DNA of 64,000 nt from Streptomyces chryseus (GTDB lineage: Bacteria; Actinomycetota; Actinomycetes; Streptomycetales; Streptomycetaceae): contig NZ_BMVO01000008.1 in the NCBI RefSeq assembly GCF_014650755.1, forward strand, positions 124,001-188,000, written 5' to 3'. Shown here piece by piece: positions 34,029 through 42,354 of the stretch. Numbering within the stretch: the stretch's first letter is position 1; each line of letters starts with the position of its first letter. Under the pieces are notes generated by a model. That model had not been told where the DNA came from and made no database searches. It saw only the letters and a list, made by a program, of their open reading frames with translations. Position numbers and translations under genes: made by a program.

Positions 34029-35072
34029 GTGCGATCTTCTACCGCCCTGTCCTTGCGACAGGGCATGTTCTACGTCGCGACAGCGGCGACCGCGTGGGGT
34101 ACCGGTGGCGCCGTGGCGGCGGTGCTGTACGACATGGGCGGCATCGGCCCCGGCGCGGTGTCGTTCTGGCGGTTCCTGGGAGGGCTGGGGCTGCTGCTGA
34201 TGCTCCGGGCCCTGTGGAGGCAACGCCGTTCGGCCCCGGGCGGCTCGCTCGCGCGGTCCTTCCGCAGGAACAAGGGCCGAGTCGTGGCCACGGGCTTCGG
34301 ACTCGCGGTGTACCAGACGGCCTACTTCGCCGCGGTCCAGCAGGCCGGGCTGACCGTGGCCACCATGGTGACGCTCGGCTCCGGACCGGTGCTCGTGACG
34401 GTGGGCTCCAGGCTGCTGCTCGACGAGCGCGTCGGCAGGGCGGGTGCGCTGGCTGTGGTGAGCGGCGTACTCGGGTTGGGGCTGCTCGTGGGCGGCACCG
34501 ACCAGAGCACCGGCCCCAACCCGTTGCTCGGCCTCGGATACGCCGTGCTCTCCGCTGTCGGCTATGCCGGTGTCACGGTGCTGGGGCGTGCTTCCGGCCG
34601 CAGGCAGGAGGGCAGCGCGTTCGATGCGATGGTGCTCGGTTTCGCCATCGGCACCGCATGTCTCTTCCCCCTGGCGCTTGCGGAAGGCTGGCTGCCCAGC
34701 ACCGAGCACCTGTTCTGGACAGTGGCGTCGATCGGCTACCTCGGTCTGATTCCGACAGCGCTGGCCTACACCCTGTTCTTCGCGGCGCTCAGCGTGGTGA
34801 AGGCGACGACCGCTTCCGTCATCGCTCTCGTCGAACCGCTGACCGCAGCGGTCATCGGCGTCGTGCTGCTCGGTGATCGTCTGAATCCGGTCGTCGTCAC
34901 CGGTATGACGCTCCTGATGTGCGCGGTGCTCTGCCTGTCCGGCGCCGAGAGCCAGCGCAAGCCGACCGACCCGGGCGGCGCTACGGAAGGCTTGGAGCGT
35001 ACCAAGCCCGACGAACCGCGGGCCCTGCGCGAACCGCAGGCAGTCGACGCGGCGACGAGCCGCCGGGACTAG
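34029..35072 (+). CDS. EamA/DMT-superfamily exporter
   Basis: This 347-aa membrane protein has ten predicted helices arranged as two EamA repeats (about 10-140 and 165-295), as in RhtA/YdcZ-type metabolite exporters; GLAVYQTAYFAAVQQAGLTVATMVTLGSGPVLV and ALAYTLFFAALSVVKATTASVIALVEPLTAAVIGVVLLGD are the typical helix-9/10-like motifs of each half. The last 50 residues form a charged cytosolic tail. Members export amino acids or related metabolites. GTG 34029 is preferred (GGAG 6 bases upstream); ATG 34017 would add four residues. A proline-rich leader peptide with attenuator-like stems precedes the gene and may regulate it. Confidence 0.87.
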   Translation: MRSSTALSLRQGMFYVATAATAWGTGGAVAAVLYDMGGIGPGAVSFWRFLGGLGLLLMLRALWRQRRSAPGGSLARSFRRNKGRVVATGFGLAVYQTAYFAAVQQAGLTVATMVTLGSGPVLVTVGSRLLLDERVGRAGALAVVSGVLGLGLLVGGTDQSTGPNPLLGLGYAVLSAVGYAGVTVLGRASGRRQEGSAFDAMVLGFAIGTACLFPLALAEGWLPSTEHLFWTVASIGYLGLIPTALAYTLFFAALSVVKATTASVIALVEPLTAAVIGVVLLGDRLNPVVVTGMTLLMCAVLCLSGAESQRKPTDPGGATEGLERTKPDEPRALREPQAVDAATSRRD

Positions 35073-35096
35073 CAGGCTCCCACGCTGCGAGCCGAC

Positions 35097-35125
35097 CGGT
35101 GGGCCGCCCGTCCGGCGGCCCACCG
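35097..35125. terminator. Perfect 12-bp hairpin between convergent genes
   Basis: CGGTGGGCCGCC, loop CGTCC, GGCGGCCCACCG. It lies 25 bases after the DMT stop and 42 bases before the stop of the convergent MEDS gene, so it can serve both. Confidence 0.7.
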
Positions 35126-35166
35126 TTGCCCTGGGCCCCGCCCACCGGGCAGAGGCGCCCAGCGAG

Positions 35167-36093
35167 TCAGCGGCTGATGTAGCAGCGGATCGACGTACCG
35201 TCGGGGCCGGTGTGGATGCGTACGAGATCGGCCAGGTAGTGCACCAGCAGCAGTCCGCGGCCGCCCTGCTGGTCCCGCGTCGCCGGGCGGCGCCCGGCGA
35301 GCGGGTCGCTCAGATGACCCTGGTCGCGGACCTCGCACACCACCTGGCCACCGTCGGGCCACACCCGTATCGTGCCCGAACCTCCGCCGTGCACCACGCT
35401 GTTGGTGGTCAGCTCGGCCACGATCAGGGCCACGTCCTCCAGCCCGATCCCGGACAGGCCGAACCGCTCGGCCCGCTCGACCGCGAAGTGCCGGGCGCTC
35501 GGCAGCCCTTCGGCGTCGAAGGCGAACTCCTCGGTCGCTGCGGCGGGAGCCAACGGCTGGTTGTAGCGCGCCACGACATGCTCGGGTGCGTAGGCGGTAC
35601 TGCGCTCCTCCTGGCCGCCGGAGATGACGACGGGGTGCGTCGCGTGGGCGTCGGCGATGACGTGCTCGTCGAGGCGTTCGGCGTCGTACGGACAGAGAAT
35701 GGTGACTTCCCGGCCCTGGAACGCCGGGTTGATCAGCGCCTCGTGCTGGGCGCACGCCGGGTACTCCACACTGCTGCGGCCCGCCCAGATCGGCTCACCG
35801 ATGATCCGCACCCGCGCATCCCGGTGGGCGTCCGCGAAGGCGCGCAGCACCTTGGGGATGATCCGTCCCGGGTTGCGCCCCACCTCGGTCATGTCGAGGA
35901 ACCGCACGTCCGCGGCGTCATCGCCCAGGGCCGTCTTGAGGAGCCCCAGGTTCGGCCCGGGCACGGCGACCGCCACCGGCTCCCCGGCTCGCAGACCGTC
36001 GCGGATGAAAGGCACCGTGCCGTGCAGGTACTCCTTCTCGCCTCTGTAGAACAGGGCGGGATGCACAAAGGGTTCGGTGGTCGCGGCAGTCAT
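35167..36093 (-). CDS. MEDS-domain and HATPase_c regulator (anti-sigma kinase-like)
   Basis: This 308-aa cytosolic protein has an N-terminal MEDS domain (about 12-170: ALFYRGEKEYLHGTVPFIRDGLRAGEPVAVAVPGPN, VRIIGEPIWAGRSSVEYPACAQHEALIN), a sensor fold seen in DcmR-type proteins, and a C-terminal RsbW-like ATPase domain (about 195-305) with N-box VAELTTNSVVHGG, G1 box VRDQGHLSDPL and G2 box QQGGRGLLLVHYL. It should bind or phosphorylate an STAS partner. Its ATG overlaps the stop of the STAS gene upstream (TGATG at 36095-36091), so the two are translationally coupled and probably interact. Confidence 0.88.
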   Translation of the reverse strand: MTAATTEPFVHPALFYRGEKEYLHGTVPFIRDGLRAGEPVAVAVPGPNLGLLKTALGDDAADVRFLDMTEVGRNPGRIIPKVLRAFADAHRDARVRIIGEPIWAGRSSVEYPACAQHEALINPAFQGREVTILCPYDAERLDEHVIADAHATHPVVISGGQEERSTAYAPEHVVARYNQPLAPAAATEEFAFDAEGLPSARHFAVERAERFGLSGIGLEDVALIVAELTTNSVVHGGGSGTIRVWPDGGQVVCEVRDQGHLSDPLAGRRPATRDQQGGRGLLLVHYLADLVRIHTGPDGTSIRCYISR

Positions 36094-36452
36094 CACGCCA
36101 CCACCTCGACGGCGGTCAGGTCCGGCCAGAACATGTCCAGCACGCGCCGCAAAGCGGCAGGCGGCTCTTCGAGCACGATACGTCGCCCCTCCGGAAGGCC
36201 CTGGGCGGCCACCGCCAGAGCAGAGACACCAGCCATGTCGACGAAGGTGATCGCGGAAAGCTCCAAGTGGCACGCCTCTTCGTCGCTCAGGGCAAGCTGG
36301 TGCAGCGTCTGTTCCCAGGCAGGGCGCGTGATCAGACTGATCTCGCCCACCGCCTGCCAGCCCGGCCGGTCCGCCAACGGGTGCATGCGCAATGCGCCCG
36401 TGGACCGGGCCGACGACGCACTGAACGCATCCGTCTCCCCTGGATTGTCCAC
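36093..36452 (-). CDS. STAS-domain protein lacking the phosphorylatable Ser
   Basis: This 119-aa STAS domain protein has the family core EISLITRPAWEQTL...ACHLELSAITFVDMAGVSALAVAAQGLPEGRRIVLEEPP. In RsbV-type antagonists the loop reads D-S-S/G; here it is D-M-A (FVDMAGVSAL), so the usual phosphorylation site is gone. It is translationally coupled to the MEDS-HATPase gene, which suggests a constitutive partner for that protein rather than a switch. No ribosome site stronger than GAGACGG precedes the ATG. Confidence 0.8.
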   Translation of the reverse strand: MDNPGETDAFSASSARSTGALRMHPLADRPGWQAVGEISLITRPAWEQTLHQLALSDEEACHLELSAITFVDMAGVSALAVAAQGLPEGRRIVLEEPPAALRRVLDMFWPDLTAVEVVA

Positions 36453-36615
36453 GCCATCGCCCCTCGGTCATGTGCTGTCTGCCGCTCCAGTATCCCTCAC
36501 CGGCGAAGTGGGGTGCGGGGCGGCTGCACGACGGAGGCGAACTCCATGGTCCACTCCCGACGGTTCCGGCATGCGAACGCGGCTGCCGTACGGCGCCGGG
36601 TCCGGTGGTGGTGGG

Positions 36616-36999
36616 TTACGCCGGCTCGGCCCGGGGGCCGTCGGGGGAACCGGCGAGCAGCAGGCGCGCCTGCTCGACGGTGGAGGCGATGGTGAAGATC
36701 TCCTCCGCGCCGACCAGCGTCAGCAGGTTCTGAAGGCGCTCCGGAACCGCGGCCAGGGCCAGAGCCCCCTCCGCGTCCTGGATGGTCTGCCGGGTCACGA
36801 GGAGCGCGCTGAATCCGCGTGAGTCACAGAACGAGATCTCCGCGCAGTCCAGCACCACCCGCCGGTAGCCGGCCCCGAGCATCTCCCCGACCGCTTCGGC
36901 CAGCAGGTCTTCACAGCCCATGTCCAGCTCACCGGCCAACGCCAGCACGGCATCCCGCTCCACCACCGCCGGTGTGATCACCAGCCTCTCCACCGGCAT
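36616..36999 (-). CDS. STAS-domain anti-sigma-factor antagonist
   Basis: This 127-aa STAS protein has the complete antagonist signature: RLVITPAVVERDAVLALAGELDMGCEDLLAEAV, then VVLDCAEISFCDSRGFSALLVTRQ with the phosphorylatable Ser after Asp. ATG 36999 follows GAGGAG at 7 bases; the frame extends to 37023. It lies between the coupled STAS-MEDS pair and the RsbQ-RsbP-RsbV-like set on the same strand. It could be the antagonist served by one of the PP2C phosphatases in this window. Confidence 0.86.
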   Translation of the reverse strand: MPVERLVITPAVVERDAVLALAGELDMGCEDLLAEAVGEMLGAGYRRVVLDCAEISFCDSRGFSALLVTRQTIQDAEGALALAAVPERLQNLLTLVGAEEIFTIASTVEQARLLLAGSPDGPRAEPA

Positions 37000-37181
37000 C
37001 CCACCACTCCTCTTCCTCAGCACAACCCTGGCTTCTGCGGCCCCGTACGAAACCGCCTCCCGGGCTCTGCCCGGGTAACGGGGCCATCATGTCAGTCATC
37101 ACGCAGTGACATGCCTTGGCCGCACCTCATGGGTCAGATCGGCTCTGGGCCCGCCCGCTGGCGCGAGCTCGTTCGCGCGGA

Positions 37182-37520
37182 TCAGGAACGCGTGGCGGCA
37201 TCGGTGTCGGGGTAGAGCGGGAAGATCTGGTCGAGGCCGACGATGCGCAGGATGCGCAGGGTGTTGGCAGGTACGGCCGCGAGCGCGATGTCGGCCTGGG
37301 CGGCGTGGACATGGTTGCGGGCGGCGATGAGGGCGGTGATGCCGCTGGAGTCGCAGAACGTCATGCCGGCCAGGTCCAGGACGAGGCGCCGTCCGGGCCG
37401 GAGGGTGAGCGTGCCGAGCAGGTCGCGCAGCTCGGTGGCGTTGGTGTAGTCGAATTCGCCGGTGATCTCCAGAACGGGACCGGTCGCGGTGTCTCGGGTG
37501 GTGATTCTCAGCGGGCTCAT
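37182..37520 (-). CDS. RsbV-like STAS antagonist coupled to the RsbP-like gene
   Basis: This 112-aa STAS domain reads SPLRITTRDTATGPVLEITGEFDYTNATELRDLLGTL, then LVLDLAGMTFCDSSGITALIAARN with the conserved D-S-S phosphorylation loop, and an RsbV-like end LRIVGLDQIFPLYPDTDAA. Its ATG overlaps the stop of the phosphatase gene by ATGA (37520-37517), so it is the direct translational partner and presumed substrate of that phosphatase. With RsbQ upstream this completes a Q-P-V set analogous to the Bacillus energy-stress branch. Confidence 0.88.
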   Translation of the reverse strand: MSPLRITTRDTATGPVLEITGEFDYTNATELRDLLGTLTLRPGRRLVLDLAGMTFCDSSGITALIAARNHVHAAQADIALAAVPANTLRILRIVGLDQIFPLYPDTDAATRS

Positions 37521-38795
37521 AGTGGGTTCTTCGTCGTCGGGCCGGAGGCGGGTACGCCGAGGGCGAGCAGGGCGGTGTCGTCGTCGAGACCGTCGCCGAA
37601 GTCTGCCAGCAGGCCGGTCAGCGCCTGGACGAGGGCCTGTGGGGGCTTGCCGGCGTGGCCGGCGACGAAGTCGCGCAGGGCCTCGTCCCCGTACAGGGTG
37701 GCGCGGTCTTCGCCCGTACGCGCTTCGGTCAGCCCGTCGGTGTAGAGCAGCAGGGTGTCGCCGGCCCCGAGGGTGGTGGTGGCGGTGGCGAAGTGCGGTG
37801 CGGGCAGGACGCCGACCAGGAGGCCGCCGGGGGTGGGCAGGAAGTCGGCTGTGCCGTCGGCGCGCAGGGCCGGGGGGTGGCCGCCCGCGGCGAGGCGGAC
37901 GGCGACCTGGCCCGTCGCGGAAGCGGGTTCCAGGACGCCGAAGACGGCGGTGCAGTAGCGGGGGTCGCCGCCGGTGTAGCGCTCCTGGAGGACCTTGTTC
38001 AGTGTGGTCAGGGCGGAGACGGGGTCCGGGTCGTGCAGCGCGGCGGCGCGCAGGGTGTAGCGGGTCAGCGAGGTGACCGCGGCGGCCTGGGGGCCCTTGC
38101 CGCACACGTCGCCGAGGAAGAAGGCGAAGCGCTTGCCGTCGACGGGGAAGACGTCGTAGAAGTCGCCGCCGAGCCGGTCGGGCGACGCGGTGTGGTAGTG
38201 GGCGGCTGTCTCCACTCCGGGTACCGGCGGCAGGGTGGCGGGCAGCAGCGACTGCTGCAGTACGGCGAGGGCGTCCTGCAGCCGCGCCCGGTCGGCCTCC
38301 GCCTCTTTGCGCGCTTCCTCGGCCGCCTTCCGGCTGCGCAGGAGCTCCTCCTCGTAGGCGCGGCGGTCCCGGGCGTCGAAGACGGTGGTGCGGATCAGCA
38401 GCGGTTCTCCGGTGCTGCCGTTCTTTACCGCGGAGGAGATCAGCACCGGCAGCCGGTCACCGCCTGCCTGCTTGATCTCCAGGGCTATGCCGTTGATCTC
38501 GCCCTGCATGCGCAGCAGCGGTGCGAAGTGTGTCTCGTGGTAGAGCTTGCCGCCCACGGTCAGCAGGTCGGTGAACCGCATGCGGCCGACGACCGCCTCC
38601 CGCTCCAGGCCGAGCCAGCCGCAGGGTGGTGTTGATCTTCGCGACGGTGCCGTCCAGGAGCGTGGACAGATACCCGCACGGCGCGCTCTCGTAGAGTTCC
38701 TCGGCGCTGTCCTCCAGCAGCGCGGCGAACGCCGCGCTGGATGTCTCCTCGCCGTCGGCGTCGTGCGGGTCGGAGTCCTGCCCGGCGCGGCGCAT
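37517..38795 (-). pseudogene. rsbP: RsbP-like PAS-PP2C phosphatase gene with a one-base frameshift
   Basis: The N-terminal part starts at ATG 38795 (MRRAGQDSDPHDADGEE...ESAPCGYLSTLLDGTVAKINTTL), which is the start of a PAS domain. Its continuation, WLGLEREAVVGRMRFTDLLTVGGKLYHETHFAPLL, lies one frame over; removing a single base near 38618 joins them perfectly. After the PAS domain come a coiled linker (RKAAEEARKEAEADRARLQDAL) and a full SpoIIE/PP2C domain with [23 protein letters not shown] and DDDTALLAL. In frame, it would be a 425-aa RsbP analogue. The ATG overlaps the rsbQ stop (TGATG) and the stop overlaps the rsbV-like ATG. The frameshift may be a real mutation, phase variation or a sequencing error; from ATG 38581 a PAS-truncated phosphatase could still be made. 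Confidence 0.75.
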
Positions 38796-39598
38796 CACCG
38801 CAGGCTCGCCAGGAAGCCGGTGATGGCCTCGTTGGTGGCCTCGGGCGCGGACAGGTGCGGGCAGTGGCCCGTCGCGTCGAGGGTGACCAGCGTCGAGCCG
38901 GGGATCGCCCGGTGGACGAAGGCGCCGACCTCCCGGGGGGCGATGACGTCCTGGGTGCACTCCAGTACCAGCGTCGGCACCCGCACACTCTTCAGATCGT
39001 CCCTGGAGTCGGACAGGAACGTGGTGCGGGCGAAGACGCGGGCCATGTCGGGATCGGTGGCGCAGAAACTGTTCGTCAGCTCCTCACCGAGCTCGAACCG
39101 CTCCTCGTTCCCCATGATCATCGGCGCCATCGCCGCCGACCAGCCGAGGTAGTTGGACTCCAGTGAGGCCAGCAGCTCGTCGATGTCCTCGGCGCTGAAC
39201 CCGCCCCGGTAGCCGTCGTCGTCGATGTACCGCGGCGAGGGAGCGACCATCACCAGCGCCCCGATCCGCTCGGGCGCCATGCCGGCGGCCAGTACCCCGA
39301 TCATCGCGCTGACCGAGTGCCCCACGAACGTCGCGTCGCGCAGGTCCAGCGCCTCGCACACCTCCACCACGTCCCGGGCATAGCCGTCCAGGGAGGCGTA
39401 GCGGTCCTCCGAGAAGGCGGCCAGATCGGAGCGGCCCGAACCCACGTAGTCGAACAGCACCACGCGGTAGTCGTCGACCAGGGCGGGCACGGTCAGCCGC
39501 CACATGTTCTGATCGCAGCCGAACCCGTGTGCCAGCACCACCGCCGGCCCTTGCGGGTTGCCGATGACCGTGACGTTGTTCCTGCGATCGATGTCCAT
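38795..39598 (-). CDS. rsbQ: RsbQ-like alpha/beta hydrolase, energy-stress sensor
   Basis: This 267-aa protein aligns closely by eye with Bacillus RsbQ (269 aa): VVLAHGFGCDQNMW, VVLFDYVGSGRSDL, RYASLDGYARDVVEVCEALDL, FVGHSVSAMIGVLA and ATGHCPHLSAPE. The catalytic triad is present as Ser95, Asp217 (CTQDVIAP) and His245, near Ser96/Asp219/His247 in RsbQ. RsbQ belongs to the family that also gave the karrikin and strigolactone receptors; it is needed for RsbP to sense energy stress, probably through a hydrolysed ligand. ATG 39598 follows GGGAGA by 9 bases. The gene is coupled to the PAS-PP2C gene by a TGATG overlap, as rsbQ is paired with rsbP in Bacillus. Confidence 0.9.
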   Translation of the reverse strand: MDIDRRNNVTVIGNPQGPAVVLAHGFGCDQNMWRLTVPALVDDYRVVLFDYVGSGRSDLAAFSEDRYASLDGYARDVVEVCEALDLRDATFVGHSVSAMIGVLAAGMAPERIGALVMVAPSPRYIDDDGYRGGFSAEDIDELLASLESNYLGWSAAMAPMIMGNEERFELGEELTNSFCATDPDMARVFARTTFLSDSRDDLKSVRVPTLVLECTQDVIAPREVGAFVHRAIPGSTLVTLDATGHCPHLSAPEATNEAITGFLASLR

Positions 39599-39706
39599 GC
39601 CCGCCATTCTCCCAGCCCCCGCGCGTCGCTCCGGCACGGCCACCGAGCCACCCAGTGCCCCGCCCGGCCTCTTCACATGCGTCGCCGGGCCGGACCGGGC
39701 AAGAAA

Positions 39707-39718
39707 TTGAGATCTCAA
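39707..39718. promoter_or_regulatory. TTGAGATCTCAA palindrome in the divergent region
   Basis: A perfect 12-base palindrome in an AT-rich patch between rsbQ and the divergent secreted-protein gene, with TACGCT (39736-39741) 18 bases further on as a possible -10 for the latter. It resembles MarR-family half sites (ATTGAGAT also occurs in the operator at 8230-8256). No regulator gene adjoins. Confidence 0.4.
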
Positions 39719-39854
39719 CTGTCACTGGCATGTCATACGCTGACCCCTCTCGGCAGCGCTCCACGCGCCCATCGGCGGCGCGAGGGGGGACGGCGCCGCC
39801 TTGTCTCGTCAACCCGGTGCACGCCGGGTTCCTTCTGTGGGGGTTCACATCACT

Positions 39855-41828
39855 GTGCGCAGGCGCAGCATCTCGACCGCGACGGCGCTCGCGGTCCTCT
39901 TCAGCTCCGTGGCACTCGTCGCGGGCGCAACGGGTCCGGCGGCGGCCGACTCGGCGAAGGTCCTGTCGGTGAAATCGGTCGGCGACATGGTCGTGGACGG
40001 GAACCGTCAGCGGGTCTACATCTCCGACCCGACCGGCGGCAGGATCGTCGTCACCGACTACGCGGGCGCCGTCAAGGCGACCCTCACCGGCCTGCCCGGT
40101 GTGACCGGCCTCGCGCTGTCCGCGGACTCCGGCCAGGTGTACGCGGCCGTGAAGGACACCGGCCGGATCGTCTCGGTGGACACGGTGACGTACACGCAGA
40201 CGGCCGGCTACGACCTGGCCGGCGCCCTTGCCCCGACCACCCTGGAGGTCGTGGACGGCCGCCTGTGGTTCGGTTACGGGTCGCGCATCGGGTCCCTCGA
40301 CGTATCCGGCGCCGAGCCCGTCGTGAAGCTCGACCAGAACGCGGGCGCCGATTTCTCCGGCGCCACGCCACTCCTCGGTGCCGACCCGGCCGTGCCGGGC
40401 GTCCTGGTGGCGGGGGCCGGCGGCCGGCTCGCGGTGTACGACGTCTCCGCCGAGGGCGCGGCGCTGCGCGTCCAGGGCTCCATGGACACCGGCGTGAAGC
40501 AGCTGGACCTGACGCCCGACGGCGCGCAGGTCCTCACCTCCTGGGACGGCAGCGGGAACGGCTACGGCTTCCCCGCCTACTCCTCCACCGACCTGGAGGA
40601 GGTGGCGAGTTACCCGACCGAGGCGTACCCGAACGCGATCGCTGTCGCCCCCGACGGCACCATCGCGGGCGGCTCCTTCTCCTGGTACGCCCCCGACGTC
40701 CACATTCACCGGGCGGGCGACCCGAAGCCGACGCGGCAGTACGAGTTCCCCAACACCGGCGACAGCAGTGGCGGCGACGTCCTGGTCCCCGGCGCGCTGG
40801 CCTGGGCGCCCGACCGCAGCCGGGTGTTCGCGGTGTCGGAGAACACGTACGGCACCTTCACCCTGCGGGCCCTGACCGACCCCACGAAGGAGCTCGCCGC
40901 TCTGAAGGTGTCGGCTCCCGCGAGCGCCGAGCGCGCCAAGAAGCTGACCGTCACCGGGAAGCTGACCTCGAAGACGGCGTTCCCCGCGGGCACGGCCGTC
41001 AAGGTGACCCGTACGGACGTCGAGTCCCCGAGCGGCAAGGCCCTGCCGAACGCCACGACGAAGGCCGACGGCACCTTCTCCTTCGCCGACACACCGCCCG
41101 CCGGCGGCAAGGTCACCTACAAGGTGGCGTACGCGGGCGACGCCACGCACGCCCCCGTCTCCGGTTCCGACACGGTGCAGGTGTCGCGCAAGGCCACCTC
41201 GCTCACACTGAACCGCAACGGCAACGTCTACGCGTACGGCGCCGACGTGTCCTTCACGGCGCACCTCGGTACGACGTACAAGAACCGCGTCGTCGAGATC
41301 TACGCCAACCCCTACGGCTCCGACAAGCCGAACAAGCTGCTGAAGAAGGCCAAGGTCAACTCGCAGGGCAACCTGTCGGCGACCGTGGACATGACGCGGG
41401 ACACCGACGTCACCGCCGTCTTCGCCGGCGACGCCCGCTACGCCTCCAAAACCGTGAAGTCGACCGCGTACGCCAAGGCGAAGGTGTCGGTCAGCGTCTC
41501 CAAGCACTACAGGACGGGCAAGATCGGCTCCACCACGTACTACTACTTCCGGAAGAACACCGACCCGGTGTTCACCACGACCATGAACTACTACGCGGGC
41601 CGTAAGCACCGGTTCGAGCTCGAGGTGTACTACCAGGGCAGCTGGCACGCCTCCGGTTCCGAGTACTTCGCGCTGGGTACGAACGGCCAGTCCGCGGTCA
41701 GGCTGGAGGCGCCGGGCGAGGCCGGCATCCGCGCCCGGATGCGCTCGTCGTACCTCAACGACTCGTCCGGCGACAACGTCAACAGCACGGCGCACGGGAC
41801 CTGGAAGTACTTCACCTTCACGAACTAG
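39855..41828 (+). CDS. Secreted beta-propeller and Ig-like repeat protein
   Basis: This 657-aa exported protein has a signal peptide (RRRSISTATALAVLFSSVALVAGATGPAAADS, cleavage near 32). It has an N-terminal YncE/lactonase-like beta-propeller (about 35-355, repeated blades such as VVDGNRQRVYISDPTGGRIVVTD and LALSADSGQVYAAVKDTGRIVSVD). Ig-like modules follow (about 360-540, KKLTVTGKLTSKTAFPAGTAVKVTR, VSFTAHLGTTYKNRVVEIYANPYG), then a Tyr-rich C-terminal beta domain. There is no anchor or enzyme motif, so it is probably released or loosely cell-wall bound. GTG 39855 starts the signal peptide; the frame begins at TTG 39801. A strong terminator hairpin follows. Confidence 0.85.
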   Translation: MRRRSISTATALAVLFSSVALVAGATGPAAADSAKVLSVKSVGDMVVDGNRQRVYISDPTGGRIVVTDYAGAVKATLTGLPGVTGLALSADSGQVYAAVKDTGRIVSVDTVTYTQTAGYDLAGALAPTTLEVVDGRLWFGYGSRIGSLDVSGAEPVVKLDQNAGADFSGATPLLGADPAVPGVLVAGAGGRLAVYDVSAEGAALRVQGSMDTGVKQLDLTPDGAQVLTSWDGSGNGYGFPAYSSTDLEEVASYPTEAYPNAIAVAPDGTIAGGSFSWYAPDVHIHRAGDPKPTRQYEFPNTGDSSGGDVLVPGALAWAPDRSRVFAVSENTYGTFTLRALTDPTKELAALKVSAPASAERAKKLTVTGKLTSKTAFPAGTAVKVTRTDVESPSGKALPNATTKADGTFSFADTPPAGGKVTYKVAYAGDATHAPVSGSDTVQVSRKATSLTLNRNGNVYAYGADVSFTAHLGTTYKNRVVEIYANPYGSDKPNKLLKKAKVNSQGNLSATVDMTRDTDVTAVFAGDARYASKTVKSTAYAKAKVSVSVSKHYRTGKIGSTTYYYFRKNTDPVFTTTMNYYAGRKHRFELEVYYQGSWHASGSEYFALGTNGQSAVRLEAPGEAGIRARMRSSYLNDSSGDNVNSTAHGTWKYFTFTN

Positions 41829-41861
41829 GCACCCGACCGCCGCCCGGCTCCTGCCGGCGAG

Positions 41862-41886
41862 GGCCCCGGCCGTGATGGCCGGGGCC
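41862..41886 (+). terminator. Hairpin after the secreted-protein gene
   Basis: GGCCCCGGCC, loop GTGAT, GGCCGGGGCC followed by TT: a perfect 10-bp stem 33 bases past the stop codon. Confidence 0.75.
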
Positions 41887-41914
41887 TTCACCCCCGCGTC
41901 TCATCGGCCCCGGC

Positions 41915-42217
41915 TCACGCCAGGACTACCGCGAGCATCGCTGAAACGAGCGCGCACGCGGCCACCGACAGCATCACCAGGCGCACCTGCAGGGCCAACG
42001 CGTTCACCATGGACGGCATGACGGCACCGGGCGCATGGCCGTCCCCCGAGGCGGCGGGTTCATCGGCCCTGCCGCCTCGCGGATCTCGGGCGCCGTCGTG
42101 CCACAGCTGGGCACACCACACACAGTCGCCTTCCGCGCGGGGCGGCACGTCCAGCCAGTACGCGCCCGGCCATGAGACACCATGCACCGGGGCGGAGTCG
42201 TCGCCGAATGCTTCCAT
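41915..42217 (-). CDS. Small hypothetical protein with a C-terminal membrane helix
   Basis: This roughly 100-residue product of unknown family has a polar N-terminal half containing a CVWC motif (PPRAEGDCVWCAQLWHDG), a Gly/Ala/Asp-rich middle and a hydrophobic end (VNALALQVRLVMLSVAACALVSAMLAVVLA) that should span the membrane. The cysteine pair could bind metal or be redox-active. The start is uncertain: ATG 42217 is listed, ATG 42244 and GTG 42250 are possible, and none has a good ribosome site. Confidence 0.5.
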   Translation of the reverse strand: MEAFGDDSAPVHGVSWPGAYWLDVPPRAEGDCVWCAQLWHDGARDPRGGRADEPAASGDGHAPGAVMPSMVNALALQVRLVMLSVAACALVSAMLAVVLA

Positions 42218-42354
42218 ACGCGGCTTAACGTTTCGCCCGGCCATCGGCACCGCCCGTCATCCGTTCCGCAACCCCACCGTCACCGACCCGTCACCACCGC
42301 CGGTGGCGGTGGTGACGGGGCGCGTGCGTGTTCGGGCCGGCGGGTGACATACGG

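Noticed and set aside
39084..41891. 935-codon minus-strand frame
   Set aside because: Antisense to the secreted propeller protein and out of frame with rsbQ; Val/Gly/Arg-rich filler.
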